64,000 nucleotides of DNA. Origin: Candidatus Zixiibacteriota bacterium. Lineage in GTDB: Bacteria > Zixibacteria > MSB-5A5 > GN15 > FEB-12. The notes beneath the pieces are model-generated. The model was not told the DNA's origin and did no database searches. It was given only the letters and a program-made list of their open reading frames with translations. The position numbers and the translations under genes were made by a program. Of this stretch, positions 55,601 to 63,603 are shown in pieces; within the stretch, counting starts at the first letter, position 1, and the number at the start of each line of letters is the position of its first letter. The DNA lies in NCBI GenBank assembly GCA_022571985.1, contig JACZWU010000006.1, forward strand, positions 155,467 through 219,466, written 5' to 3'.

Positions 55601-57109
55601 ATGAAACTGACCACAATTAGATCAAAAATTATAGGCTTGGTTGTTGGAAGCAGTTTGAGCATAAGCATGTTACTGGCGTTTTATGCACCTCAGCAAGCCA
55701 AGAAAATAGGACATGAAATATTGCAGAACGAAGCAGAGTTTGTAACCGATTTAGTCGTTCAGAGTACGGCTGTAGGGCTGCAGACTATGTCACTGACCGA
55801 CGATGATACAGCTCTTAGAGAAACTCTTGGCCTGCTCACCAGTGAACAAAGCGAATCTGCTGTCATAACAGATGCCTGGATATATGACAGCGATTTGAAA
55901 ATGATAACCGGAATGAATGGTGGAACGACGGGACATATTAAAGATCAAGCTGTTAACGAGCTAAAGATTATGGACCGTGGGGAAGTACTGCAAGCTGTGT
56001 CGCCTGTTTGGGATGCACAAAAGAACATTTTGGGTTACGTCGAAATAAATTTCTCAAAGAAATTTCTGAACCAACAAGTAAGCGCAAATTCAACAACGTC
56101 ACTATTAATGGCTTTAGGTATTGTAGCTATCATGGCTATCATTGGTATGTGGTTCGGGAGCTATGTCGGCAAGCGAATCTCTTACATCGCAGAAATAGCT
56201 GAGCAGATTTCTATGGGAAATGTTGAGCAGGATCTCAAAATTCGTTCCAATGATGAAATCGGGAAACTTGCAGATTCTTTCAGAAAGCTAATAGATTATA
56301 TAAAAGGAATAGCAGAATGCGCAGAACAGGTTTCAAAAAATGATCTGTCGGTGTCGGTCGAAGCTAAATCCCGAGAAGATATTCTCAGCAATTCATTTAA
56401 CAGGATGATTACAAATTTCAACAGCGTGATGGGCCAGATGAGCAGCAACGCTACGCAGTTTGCTTCATCTGCCATAGAAGCGACGGACGCTTCCAAAAAT
56501 GCTTCTGAAACGGCTACAATTGGCGGACAGATTGTATCTGACACAGTTGAGAGAATGCGAATTATCGCAAGTGTGGTCGATGAATCGGCCAAATCAATTG
56601 CCAAATTGGCCCAATCAACAGACGAAGTTGGTCAGATAATCAGCGTCATTGACAACATTGCCAGGCAGACCAATTTACTGGCGCTGAATGCTGCTGTCGA
56701 AGCGGCCAGGGCGGGTCAACATGGGCTCGGCTTTGCTGTTGTGGCTGATGAAGTAAGGCAACTGGCGCTGCGTACCGGCACAGCGACCAGCGAAATAACC
56801 GACATGATAAAGGGTATTCAGGAGGAAACCAAAGAAGTTGAAAGATCGATGGAAATCGGAATGCAGGAAGTCAACACAGGTCGTGAAATGGCCGATAAGG
56901 CTGGTGGTTCACTAAAAAAAGTGGTTGATATGTCGCAGCAGGTGATGGATATGATTCAGCAGATTGCCGCTGCAGCCGAGGAACAGTCGATTTTCGCTGA
57001 GCAGATAACCCAAAACGGGCAGAATGGGAAGAAGGCTTCATCGGTCACCGAAAAATCGGCCACCCGAGTCGAAGGTGGAAGAATGCTTGAAATGGCCGGC
57101 AGATTTTAG
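55601..57109 (+). CDS. Methyl-accepting chemotaxis protein with shortened C-terminus
   Basis: The 502-residue protein has TM1 (~12-30), an extracellular sensor (~31-165) and TM2 ([20 protein letters not shown]). A HAMP domain comes next ([20 protein letters not shown]), then the MCP signalling region with the hairpin tip [20 protein letters not shown] and [14 protein letters not shown]. It should relay ligand binding to CheA/CheW. After [10 protein letters not shown] the usual return helix is abbreviated ([20 protein letters not shown], then [13 protein letters not shown]), so about 10-20 residues appear missing and adaptation may be affected. No che genes are nearby. The start ATG follows GGAGAAC. 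Confidence 0.85.
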   Translation: MKLTTIRSKIIGLVVGSSLSISMLLAFYAPQQAKKIGHEILQNEAEFVTDLVVQSTAVGLQTMSLTDDDTALRETLGLLTSEQSESAVITDAWIYDSDLKMITGMNGGTTGHIKDQAVNELKIMDRGEVLQAVSPVWDAQKNILGYVEINFSKKFLNQQVSANSTTSLLMALGIVAIMAIIGMWFGSYVGKRISYIAEIAEQISMGNVEQDLKIRSNDEIGKLADSFRKLIDYIKGIAECAEQVSKNDLSVSVEAKSREDILSNSFNRMITNFNSVMGQMSSNATQFASSAIEATDASKNASETATIGGQIVSDTVERMRIIASVVDESAKSIAKLAQSTDEVGQIISVIDNIARQTNLLALNAAVEAARAGQHGLGFAVVADEVRQLALRTGTATSEITDMIKGIQEETKEVERSMEIGMQEVNTGREMADKAGGSLKKVVDMSQQVMDMIQQIAAAAEEQSIFAEQITQNGQNGKKASSVTEKSATRVEGGRMLEMAGRF

Positions 57110-57547
57110 ACTAATCGATCTGACGTGAACTGTATGAATTAGGCCGGGGTGGCCCACCCCTCGGCTATCCTCGGAAGGACGAAATTGATGATGTGCTTCT
57201 ATCTCTCTAAATTCTGTGGCTATGCTCGCATTGAATCGACCGGATTTCAAACCAAACTCTAATCCGTAAAAATGTAAGAAAAGTTCTATTTGTATCCCAA
57301 GTCCCCCGCCATTAGTTGCTAAAAGACCGAAGGAATGGGGCCGGCTGCCACCCGCCAAAGTCCTATAAATGGGACAGTGCTAAATCCGTGCAGCAATAAT
57401 GAATTTGTCAGCTTTCGTTCCCGAAGGATTTCGCTATGTAATTCCTGCTAATCAACTATTATATGAGTTCTGGTGTTAAACGCGTTTCGGGAATTATTTT
57501 GAGTAACGGCCGATTCACAAATCTTTTTTATGTCAAAGGAGAACCTA
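57110..57547. other. Intergenic region with decayed-looking short repeats
   Basis: About 440 bp. It contains GGGGTGGCCCACCCC (around 57145), a strong self-complementary stem likely acting as the terminator of the chemoreceptor gene. No other supported gene. Confidence 0.35.
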
Positions 57548-58153
57548 ATGAAATCAAAGAGAATTGTTCTCGCAAGTGTTATTGTCGCGGCTGTGATAGT
57601 CACAAACTTACTGGCTTATCCCCCCGCTGTCGGAATTTTAGGAAAGTCGGAGAACTGTCTCAGCTGCCATGTGAACAACGGCAGCTGGCAAGACGGGCCT
57701 GATCTCGTAATTGACATCGTTGAAAAAGAATCAGGATTATCGCTTAAGCAGTCTGACGGCAGCTTTTTGCTTTCCGTCAAACGCGGCCAAAGCGCCACCC
57801 TGTTGACTGTTATCGGATATAAAACAGATGATGAACAACTGATTCCCTACCGCAACGGCTGGCTCTATGTTGCGCCCGACAGAATAAACAGTTCCTCAAT
57901 GTCCAAGTTCGCACCGGGCTGGGAAGTAAATCTGCCGATGGCCTGCCGCCTGGTAGGAGATAAACTTGATTCCTACCCGGGTGCCAAAGGAACCATGCTG
58001 CCATTATCTGTTCGGCCGACAGACGCGGCCAGCGATGCCACAGTTACACTGCAAGTAATGTTGACCAGCGGCAAAACTGTAAAGGGAAAAGCAAATGAGG
58101 GCATGGTCGGAAACTACTTCGAGCGTATTCTTCATTTGAAGGTAGAGGAATAA
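57548..58153 (+). CDS. Exported single-CxxCH protein (heme-c-type)
   Basis: ATG 57548 follows AAAGGAG at 7 nt; a frame from 57530 is less likely. The N-terminus is a signal sequence (VLASVIVAAVIVTNLLAYPP). One CxxCH motif is present (ENCLSCHVNNG), which would bind one heme c if processed. The remaining ~150 residues are beta-rich and Ig-like (QSATLLTVIGYKTDDEQLIP; ATVTLQVMLTSGKTVKGKAN). A heme motif followed by an Ig-like domain is seen in exported electron-transfer or sensing proteins. No partner oxidoreductase is nearby. Confidence 0.65.
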   Translation: MKSKRIVLASVIVAAVIVTNLLAYPPAVGILGKSENCLSCHVNNGSWQDGPDLVIDIVEKESGLSLKQSDGSFLLSVKRGQSATLLTVIGYKTDDEQLIPYRNGWLYVAPDRINSSSMSKFAPGWEVNLPMACRLVGDKLDSYPGAKGTMLPLSVRPTDAASDATVTLQVMLTSGKTVKGKANEGMVGNYFERILHLKVEE

Positions 58154-58561
58154 AGCAGGACGCCCGCCGCTTGGGGCAAGGTCCTGACCATGGTCCTGAG
58201 CGTACGAAGTTCCGTGGGAGTCGAGGAGTTGTTTCGATACGTTAGAGAAAAATCTCAACTGTGTGCACATGCTAACGACTGGATGTTATTTTAAGATAAT
58301 AAACAGACGGGAACCCACTTGAAATACATTAAACCACCTGGCGCAATTAGAAGCACCTGATAAAACAACTTACTTCATCTTAACTACTTACTTCTTACTT
58401 TACTACCGCAACTCATTGTCTAACAAAGCGATATTCTTCTTTAATCGCTTATTGTAACATATTCGCCCGTTCCCCGACCAATTAATTGAAAGTAAAAATA
58501 AGCCAATAGACTGAAAATTGGCTGTTGCAAAAACAGGAAAAACTATAAAGGAGAAGATACA
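58154..58561. other. Intergenic region containing a 28-bp repeat copy
   Basis: About 400 bp. It carries CCTGAGCGTACGAAGTTCCG (58192), also present in near-identical form at 55152, and the second copy of the 28-bp repeat (58254-58282). No gene supported. Confidence 0.4.
58254..58282. repeat. 28-bp dispersed repeat, copy 2
   Basis: CTCAACTGTGTGCACATGCT continues with AACGACTGG. Copy 1 is at 54419-54447. Both are in intergenic DNA next to other short repeats. Confidence 0.6.
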
Positions 58562-59104
58562 ATGAATCGCAAACAAATTACTCACGGAGTCATCGGCGGT
58601 CTGGCCGGTGGTCTTGTCTTCGGCATCTTGATGGGGATAATGGGGATGCTGCCGACGATAGGCAAAATGGTTGGGCTGCAGTCTGCTACGATCGGCTTTG
58701 TAGTACATATGATCATCAGCGCTATTATCGGTGCGGAATTTTCAGTTGTCTTCGGACGTTTCGCTACCAGAATTGGCAGAAGTATTGCCATCGGGTTTGC
58801 CTATGGTGGTCTGTGGTGGCTTCTCGGTCCGTTAACTCTGATGCCGCTCTTCATGGGTATGGGCTTGGGAGTTAACTGGAATTTAGCTGTTGCATCGACG
58901 ATGTTGCCGAGCCTGATGGGCCACGCAATCTTCGGAGTTGTGCTTAGCGTAGTGTACAGCGTTATAGAACATAGGGTTGCTTTTGGCGCTACTGCTCCGG
59001 CTGTCAGACAGGCCGCCGTAAGAGAGAAATTGCCTATAGAATCATTAGAAACCGAGTCTCTATATGGACATTCCATAGAGACACCAATAATTGCAAAAAG
59101 GTAG
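58562..59104 (+). CDS. Membrane protein with four helices (180 aa)
   Basis: AAAGGAG precedes ATG 58562. Hydrophobic segments are VIGGLAGGLVFGILMGIMGM, IGFVVHMIISAIIGAEFSVV, GFAYGGLWWLLGPLTLMPLF and LMGHAIFGVVLSVVYSVI. The Gly-rich, Met-rich helices recall small transport-like or YagU-like proteins, but no function is evident. The C-terminal ~30 residues are a polar tail (RQAAVREKLPIESLETES). It stands 36 bp before the DUF4136 gene on the same strand. Confidence 0.65.
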   Translation: MNRKQITHGVIGGLAGGLVFGILMGIMGMLPTIGKMVGLQSATIGFVVHMIISAIIGAEFSVVFGRFATRIGRSIAIGFAYGGLWWLLGPLTLMPLFMGMGLGVNWNLAVASTMLPSLMGHAIFGVVLSVVYSVIEHRVAFGATAPAVRQAAVREKLPIESLETESLYGHSIETPIIAKR

Positions 59105-59140
59105 AAAGTTACATTAACTCTTGATGAAAGGAATTAAACA

Positions 59141-59815
59141 ATGAAAGCTCTGAGAACCATAATAATGATGGCACTTGTCATCGGCGCGACCGTCGAGGCA
59201 GGCACAAAGGTTCGAGTGGACTATGACGAAAACGCTTCATTTGAACATTTGAGACAGTATAGCTGGGCCGACCATGTCAACGACAACGACTTGGATCAGG
59301 CACTATCCGGGCCACTGGTGAGTGAGAGGATACGCGAAGAGATCGATATTGAACTGGCAAGCTTAGGATTTGAGAAAGTAGATCCCGAACAAGCGGATTT
59401 TCTGATTGACTATCAGCTAAGCACTGAAGAGAAAACCAAAGTGACAACTTTTGACAACTACTACGGCAGTTCATACTATGGTTATGGCTATGGTCGCAGT
59501 TATGGTCACGGATATGGTGGCGGCTATGGTCACGGATATGGTGGCGGCTATGGTCACGGATATGGTGGCGGCTATGGTCACGGATATGGTGGCGGCTATG
59601 GTCACGGATATGCAGCGGCCCCGATAGTTCGCGAATATCTCGAAGTTACGTTAACGCTTGATATTATAGAGGCGCAGACGGGCGATGTAATTTGGCGTGG
59701 CTGGGCAATCAAATCGCTCGACCAGGACCCAAAACCGAAGAAGGTCCGGAAACTTATCAGGAGGTCAGTGCATAAAATACTGAAGAAATTTCCCGCTGAA
59801 AGCACCTTCAGTTGA
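59141..59815 (+). CDS. DUF4136-type exported protein with a GHGYGGGY repeat insert
   Basis: A signal peptide (IIMMALVIGATVEAG) lacks the lipobox Cys usual in DUF4136. The domain follows: VRVDYDENASFEHLRQYSWA, then ISSAT-like core with REEIDIELASLGFEKVDPEQ and ADFLIDYQLSTEEKT. It closes after the insert with LEVTLTLDIIEAQTGDVIWR. Between the halves lies a Gly/Tyr/His-rich stretch (residues ~108-165) of four to five GHGYGGGY units encoded by a 24-bp minisatellite. The family is an exported envelope protein of unknown function. The His-rich repeat could bind metal. Start ATG follows a GAAAGGAA site. Confidence 0.8.
   Translation: MKALRTIIMMALVIGATVEAGTKVRVDYDENASFEHLRQYSWADHVNDNDLDQALSGPLVSERIREEIDIELASLGFEKVDPEQADFLIDYQLSTEEKTKVTTFDNYYGSSYYGYGYGRSYGHGYGGGYGHGYGGGYGHGYGGGYGHGYGGGYGHGYAAAPIVREYLEVTLTLDIIEAQTGDVIWRGWAIKSLDQDPKPKKVRKLIRRSVHKILKKFPAESTFS
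59501..59611 (+). repeat. 24-bp tandem repeat inside the DUF4136 gene
   Basis: Unit GGTCACGGATATGGTGGCGG plus CTAT, repeated four full times and a partial fifth without any base change. It encodes GHGYGGGY. Perfect identity between units implies recent expansion by slippage or recombination. Confidence 0.85.
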
Positions 59816-60231
59816 ATCTTGGTGCGATAACTGAGCGTCAATAGAGTTCAGGTAACGACTATTTGGCCGGTGGCCCGCCATTTATGGTGGGTCACTAACT
59901 TTTTTAATTCATTAGTAGTGTACATTGAATACACCCCTGGAATTCGGATAAGGTCTGGAATGACAACAGGGAGCCGGATTGACGACGTGGTTCAGAAAAA
60001 CGAGAGAGAACCGAATTATCAACTCGTCCCCATTTCGTCTAAGTGGCTCTGTTTGCTAAACTTATCTCAAGATTTGATATCCATCATTGACAAGCTGACG
60101 GGCAGCCTTATATTACCTCTGACGAGTTTGAATAAATGCGGCATAGCCTTCCTACAATTAATTTACCACTTATGCCGTTCAATTACATAGACGATAACAG
60201 GATTGCAGTTTCTATTCTGTATTAAAAAACG
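59816..60231. other. Intergenic region without a supported gene
   Basis: About 415 bp. It contains GGATAAGGTCTGGAATGACA (about 59947) of the GGAATGAC-type short repeats also seen at 54450 and 62303. No ORF with a ribosome site. The promoter of the 60232 gene is not obvious. Confidence 0.3.
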
Positions 60232-62178
60232 ATGACAAAGTTAGAATTGCCGAAACAATCGTTAGTCATTTTTGCTGTAACAACAGCAATAGTTTTTAAC
60301 CTGTTTGCACCCATTCCCGCTCATGCCCAGACCCAGACTGTTGGTCTTTTTCTTAACGATACTTCTTCTTATGAAGGTTATACTCTTTTCACTGCAGGAT
60401 GGTCAGTCGTGATGATTGACCACTATGGTCGCTTTGTACACTCCTGGGAGTTTGACTATTCACCCGGAGGGGCTGTCTACCTTCTGGAAAACGGTCTCTT
60501 GTTATGGTCTGCCAGACCTGGAGCTGCGGGTGAACGCGGCGCGCATATCTTGAAATCTGACTGGGATGGAAACGTTGTCTGGGAATGGAAAGACACCAAC
60601 CCTGCTTACTTGTTTCATCATGACATAGAGCCACTCCCTAACGGTAACGTGCTGGTGATAGCTCGTGATTACAAACCAATGGCAGAAGTGGTTGCGGCCG
60701 GTCGTGATACCAGCAATCATTCTTATGATACCGTCTGGTCGGAGATGATATTTGAGGTAGAGCCTGCCGGACCCACCAGCGGAACCATTGTCTGGGAGTG
60801 GCGTGTCTGGGATCATTTGATACAGGATTTCGATTCGACAAAAGAAAATTACGGAGTGGTTGAAGAACATCCGGAACTGATTGACCTGAATTTTACTAAT
60901 GGTGCCGCCGACTGGCTTCACTCCAATGGAATGGGATACTCACAGGCGCTCGACCAGATAATTATTAGTCATCGGACGATCAGCGAAATTTGGATCATTG
61001 ACCACTCTGCTACAACAGCCGAGGCGGCCAGTCATACCGGTGGCAACAATGGCATGGGCGGGGATATTTTATATCGCTGGGGTAATCCGATAGCTTATCG
61101 CGCCGGTGACTCGGCAGATCAGAAACTTTTCAAGCAGCATAATTCCCACTGGATTGGAACCGGATTGTCCGGAGAGGGAAATATTTTACTTTTTAATAAC
61201 GGCAATGGCAGGGGTTATTCATCCAGTGATGAAATTGTGTCAACTGTTGACGAAAATGGGCATTATCCATTGCCCGCTCCGGGAACAGCACACGGTCCTT
61301 CAGCTCCGGTCTGGACCTATGTTGCCGATCCACCCGAAAGTTTTTATGCAGGATTTATCTCCGGTACGCAACGTCTGCCGAACGGCAACACACTCCTTTG
61401 TAAAGGTCCTTTCGGAGAATTTAGGGAAGTAACCACCTCCGGTGAAATTGTCTGGCAGTATATAAAGCCCATTGGTTCATCCGGCCCGATTACACAGGGC
61501 GACGTCCCCAGCGGTAATGGTGCTTATCGTTGCACACGATACGGAGTCGATTACCCCGGACTCGCTGGCCAGAACCTTACACCAACTGGTCCATTAGAAT
61601 TATATCCGATTACTATTCAAAATATAACCCATCAGCCTGATAACCTTTCGCCGCTTGACAGCTTCTTTATCGTAACAGCTTTTATATCTTCCCCGTCCGG
61701 TATTGCAACTGCCGAATTATACATCAACACCGGCTCAGGTGAGTTTCCACTGATGATGTATGATGACGGGTTGCATTGGGATGGTGCTGCCGGAGACAGT
61801 CTGTTCGGAGTTGCTGTCGCGCGTCCGTCGGATTCGTCGATACTGATTAGCTACTATGTTAGTGTAGAAGATAATGCAGCAGAAATTGTGAACGACCCGC
61901 CTAACCCTCCGCAAACCGTTTACCGTCTGACTTTTGGAATTCTGTGCGGCAACATCGATGGTCTATCAGGTAGCAGCTCAACAAACATTTTGGATTTGAC
62001 ATTCATTGTCGATTTTATATTCAGGGGAGGACCGATTCCTCCGAGTATAGATGCCGCTAATGTTGATGGAATCGTAAGTCCGGGTGGCAACCACGTCGAT
62101 ATTTTGGACTTAGTTTACGTAGTAGATTACTTGTTTAGAGGCGGCCCGCCAGCAGTTTGCGAATTGGCGGCAAACTGA
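60232..62178 (+). CDS. Arylsulfotransferase-like beta-propeller with C-terminal dockerin
   Basis: The 648-residue exported protein has a signal peptide (FAVTTAIVFNLFAPIPAHAQ). Residues ~35-430 resemble the ASST family propeller: LYENGLLLWSARPGAAGERG-type blades, WEWKDTNPAYLFHHDIEPLP and NGNVLVIAR, then DWLHSNGMGYSQALDQIIIS and NTLLCKGPFGEFREVTTSGE. The catalytic His is expected in FHHD or WLHSN. A beta-sandwich follows (~440-560), and the end is a dockerin pair: CGNIDGLSGSSSTNILDLTF with FRGGP, and NVDGIVSPGGNHVDILDLVY with FRGGPP. The Ca-binding Asn/Asp positions are kept. Either an arylsulfatase-type transfer or only a binding role is possible. Confidence 0.75.
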   Translation: MTKLELPKQSLVIFAVTTAIVFNLFAPIPAHAQTQTVGLFLNDTSSYEGYTLFTAGWSVVMIDHYGRFVHSWEFDYSPGGAVYLLENGLLLWSARPGAAGERGAHILKSDWDGNVVWEWKDTNPAYLFHHDIEPLPNGNVLVIARDYKPMAEVVAAGRDTSNHSYDTVWSEMIFEVEPAGPTSGTIVWEWRVWDHLIQDFDSTKENYGVVEEHPELIDLNFTNGAADWLHSNGMGYSQALDQIIISHRTISEIWIIDHSATTAEAASHTGGNNGMGGDILYRWGNPIAYRAGDSADQKLFKQHNSHWIGTGLSGEGNILLFNNGNGRGYSSSDEIVSTVDENGHYPLPAPGTAHGPSAPVWTYVADPPESFYAGFISGTQRLPNGNTLLCKGPFGEFREVTTSGEIVWQYIKPIGSSGPITQGDVPSGNGAYRCTRYGVDYPGLAGQNLTPTGPLELYPITIQNITHQPDNLSPLDSFFIVTAFISSPSGIATAELYINTGSGEFPLMMYDDGLHWDGAAGDSLFGVAVARPSDSSILISYYVSVEDNAAEIVNDPPNPPQTVYRLTFGILCGNIDGLSGSSSTNILDLTFIVDFIFRGGPIPPSIDAANVDGIVSPGGNHVDILDLVYVVDYLFRGGPPAVCELAAN

Positions 62179-62527
62179 GTCGTCGACCCCTGGCCTGCAC
62201 TCGGCATTAGCAAAACAAGCCTTTTAGAGTGGCTATCTGTCTTTTCAGAGTGCTCCAATAATTGCACATTTCCCTGGCTGGGTTCCTGTTCTGAAGCGGG
62301 GAATGACGAAAAGGGCCGGAATTAATAATAGGAGTCGCATTTCGGCCACTTGGTAGCCTGTCGAAAACCCTCAGAGACTTTTTCAAGCAAATATCCTACA
62401 TTTTTTATGTTGACATCAATATCCGGATTAGGCTTCATTTAAATGGAGAGGTATCTCCAAAAAAAGCAAAGTGGTGAAGTGCCGTGGTATGAAATGGATT
62501 TTCCTATACCAAGAATAGGAGGCAACC
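62179..62527. other. Intergenic region with GGAATGAC-type short repeats
   Basis: About 350 bp. It contains GGGAATGACGAAAAGGGCCG (62300) and TTTTTTATGTTGACATC (about 62400), a possible promoter. TAGGAGG precedes the next gene. Confidence 0.35.
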
Positions 62528-62821
62528 ATGGAACTAAAAACAACCAGGGTTACCGTGACAGAAGTAATCAATGCTGGCACCTTTAAGGTCGCACCTCACT
62601 GGCAGTCGACGGGAAAGGAAGAAGGCGATACAATTAAGATCAACGGCTATGCCGCCCCTGAACCGGGACAATCCGGATTTCAAAAGGCCAAGGATGGTTT
62701 AGAAAGTATCATCAGAGGCAAAAACGTTGAACTTAAAAATCCCAAAACGACTACCGGAGGACAATTAGTTTGTGATGTTATGATCGAAGGAAAAAACATA
62801 ACCACACTCTTAAATCGATAA
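62528..62821 (+). CDS. SNase-like (staphylococcal-nuclease-fold) mini-protein
   Basis: The 97-residue protein aligns with the core of the SNase family. VTEVINAGTFKVAPHW stands where V-x-x-V-x-DGDT is normal, IKINGYAAPEPGQSG where I-R-L-x-G-I-D-A-P-E is normal, then SIIRGKNVELKN. The first metal-binding Asp and catalytic Arg positions are not obvious (AGTF in place of DGDT), so it may be a binding-only OB-fold relative. TAGGAGG lies 7 nt before ATG 62528. It has no signal peptide and is alone. Confidence 0.6.
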   Translation: MELKTTRVTVTEVINAGTFKVAPHWQSTGKEEGDTIKINGYAAPEPGQSGFQKAKDGLESIIRGKNVELKNPKTTTGGQLVCDVMIEGKNITTLLNR

Positions 62822-62979
62822 AGGAAAACCTAGCACGGCACTTTGCACCTTTAGCTGACAGCAAATAGCCACATCTGCCTCTGATTTAGCAACTCAATCG
62901 GCTGGATCCCGGATCAAGTTCTAAACGCAGAAGTAATTTATTTGTAAAATGCTTAAATGCAAATTAACTTATCGCTGAT

Positions 62980-63321
62980 ATGGCAAAATCTTCTGATATA
63001 TTCAAAAGTTGTTTCAGTCCCGGGTATTTAGTTGCCTACGCTTTACTTATTGCTGCTCAGTTCGCTTCATATCCACTGCACGAATATTTGCATGTCTTGT
63101 TTTTTTGCGTCACGGGCATTATGTGCATCTATAATTATAAAAGATGCGGCAGATACCATTGCAAAATTACCGGCCCCGGATATGTTCTGCTGGGGATATT
63201 GGCGCTGCTGAACATTTTAAAAGTATTCTCTTTTCCCTGGTTCTGGATCTGGGTGATATTTGCTTCAATCACAGTTTTGGCTTTCGGGTTGGAACTCTAT
63301 TACAGATTCTCAGACAAATAA
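62980..63321 (+). CDS. Small membrane protein with CGRYHC motif (113 aa)
   Basis: Four hydrophobic segments are seen: YLVAYALLIAAQFASYP, LHVLFFCVTGIMCIYNY, GYVLLGILALLNILKVF and FWIWVIFASITVLAFGL. Between the second and third lies KRCGRYHCKITGPGY, in which CGR-x-HC-x-x-x-GP is the hallmark of a small family I have seen annotated as hypothetical membrane proteins. The Cys/His may bind a metal. No function is established. It stands alone, 30 bp before the promoter of the dockerin gene. Confidence 0.6.
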   Translation: MAKSSDIFKSCFSPGYLVAYALLIAAQFASYPLHEYLHVLFFCVTGIMCIYNYKRCGRYHCKITGPGYVLLGILALLNILKVFSFPWFWIWVIFASITVLAFGLELYYRFSDK

Positions 63322-63350
63322 AACGTAAAATTCGTATACAAAAAAACAGC

Positions 63351-63379
63351 TTGACACAAAAATGGACAAGAGTTATATT
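63351..63379 (+). promoter_or_regulatory. Promoter of the truncated dockerin gene
   Basis: TTGACA (63351-63356), 17-bp spacer, TATATT (63374-63379). GGGAGGAAT then precedes ATG 63421. A textbook bacterial promoter 42 nt before the start. Confidence 0.65.
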
Positions 63380-63420
63380 GTTGTGTTATATGCCAAACTA
63401 AATTGGGAGGAATATCTTAT

Positions 63421-63603
63421 GAAAACACGCAAGAGTGTTTACTTAGTAGCCAAGATTTTTCTCCTCACCATAGTATTACTCGCATTATCGCCAATCACCG
63501 CCAATTCACAGGTCTGCGGAGATGTAAACGGAGACAGTAGTGTAAACATTTTAGACCAAGCTTACTTGTACGCATACCTTTTCCAAGGCGGTCCGCCGCC
63601 GCC
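63421..63603 (+). CDS. Exported dockerin-domain protein, 5' part only
   Basis: GGGAGG precedes ATG 63421. A signal peptide (KIFLLTIVLLALSPITANSQ) is followed at once by a dockerin-type repeat: VCGDVNGDSSVNILDQAYLY and AYLFQGGPPPP, the same signature as the 60232 protein. The reading frame continues beyond 63603 to 63910, but that DNA is clearly coding on the other strand for an archaeal thermosome, so the natural 3' end is lost. The break lies in the GC-rich GGCGGTCCGCCGCCGCC (63587-63603). Confidence 0.7.

Noticed and set aside
59501..59611. CRISPR-like array
   Set aside because: The units are directly adjacent, in frame and coding, with no spacers.
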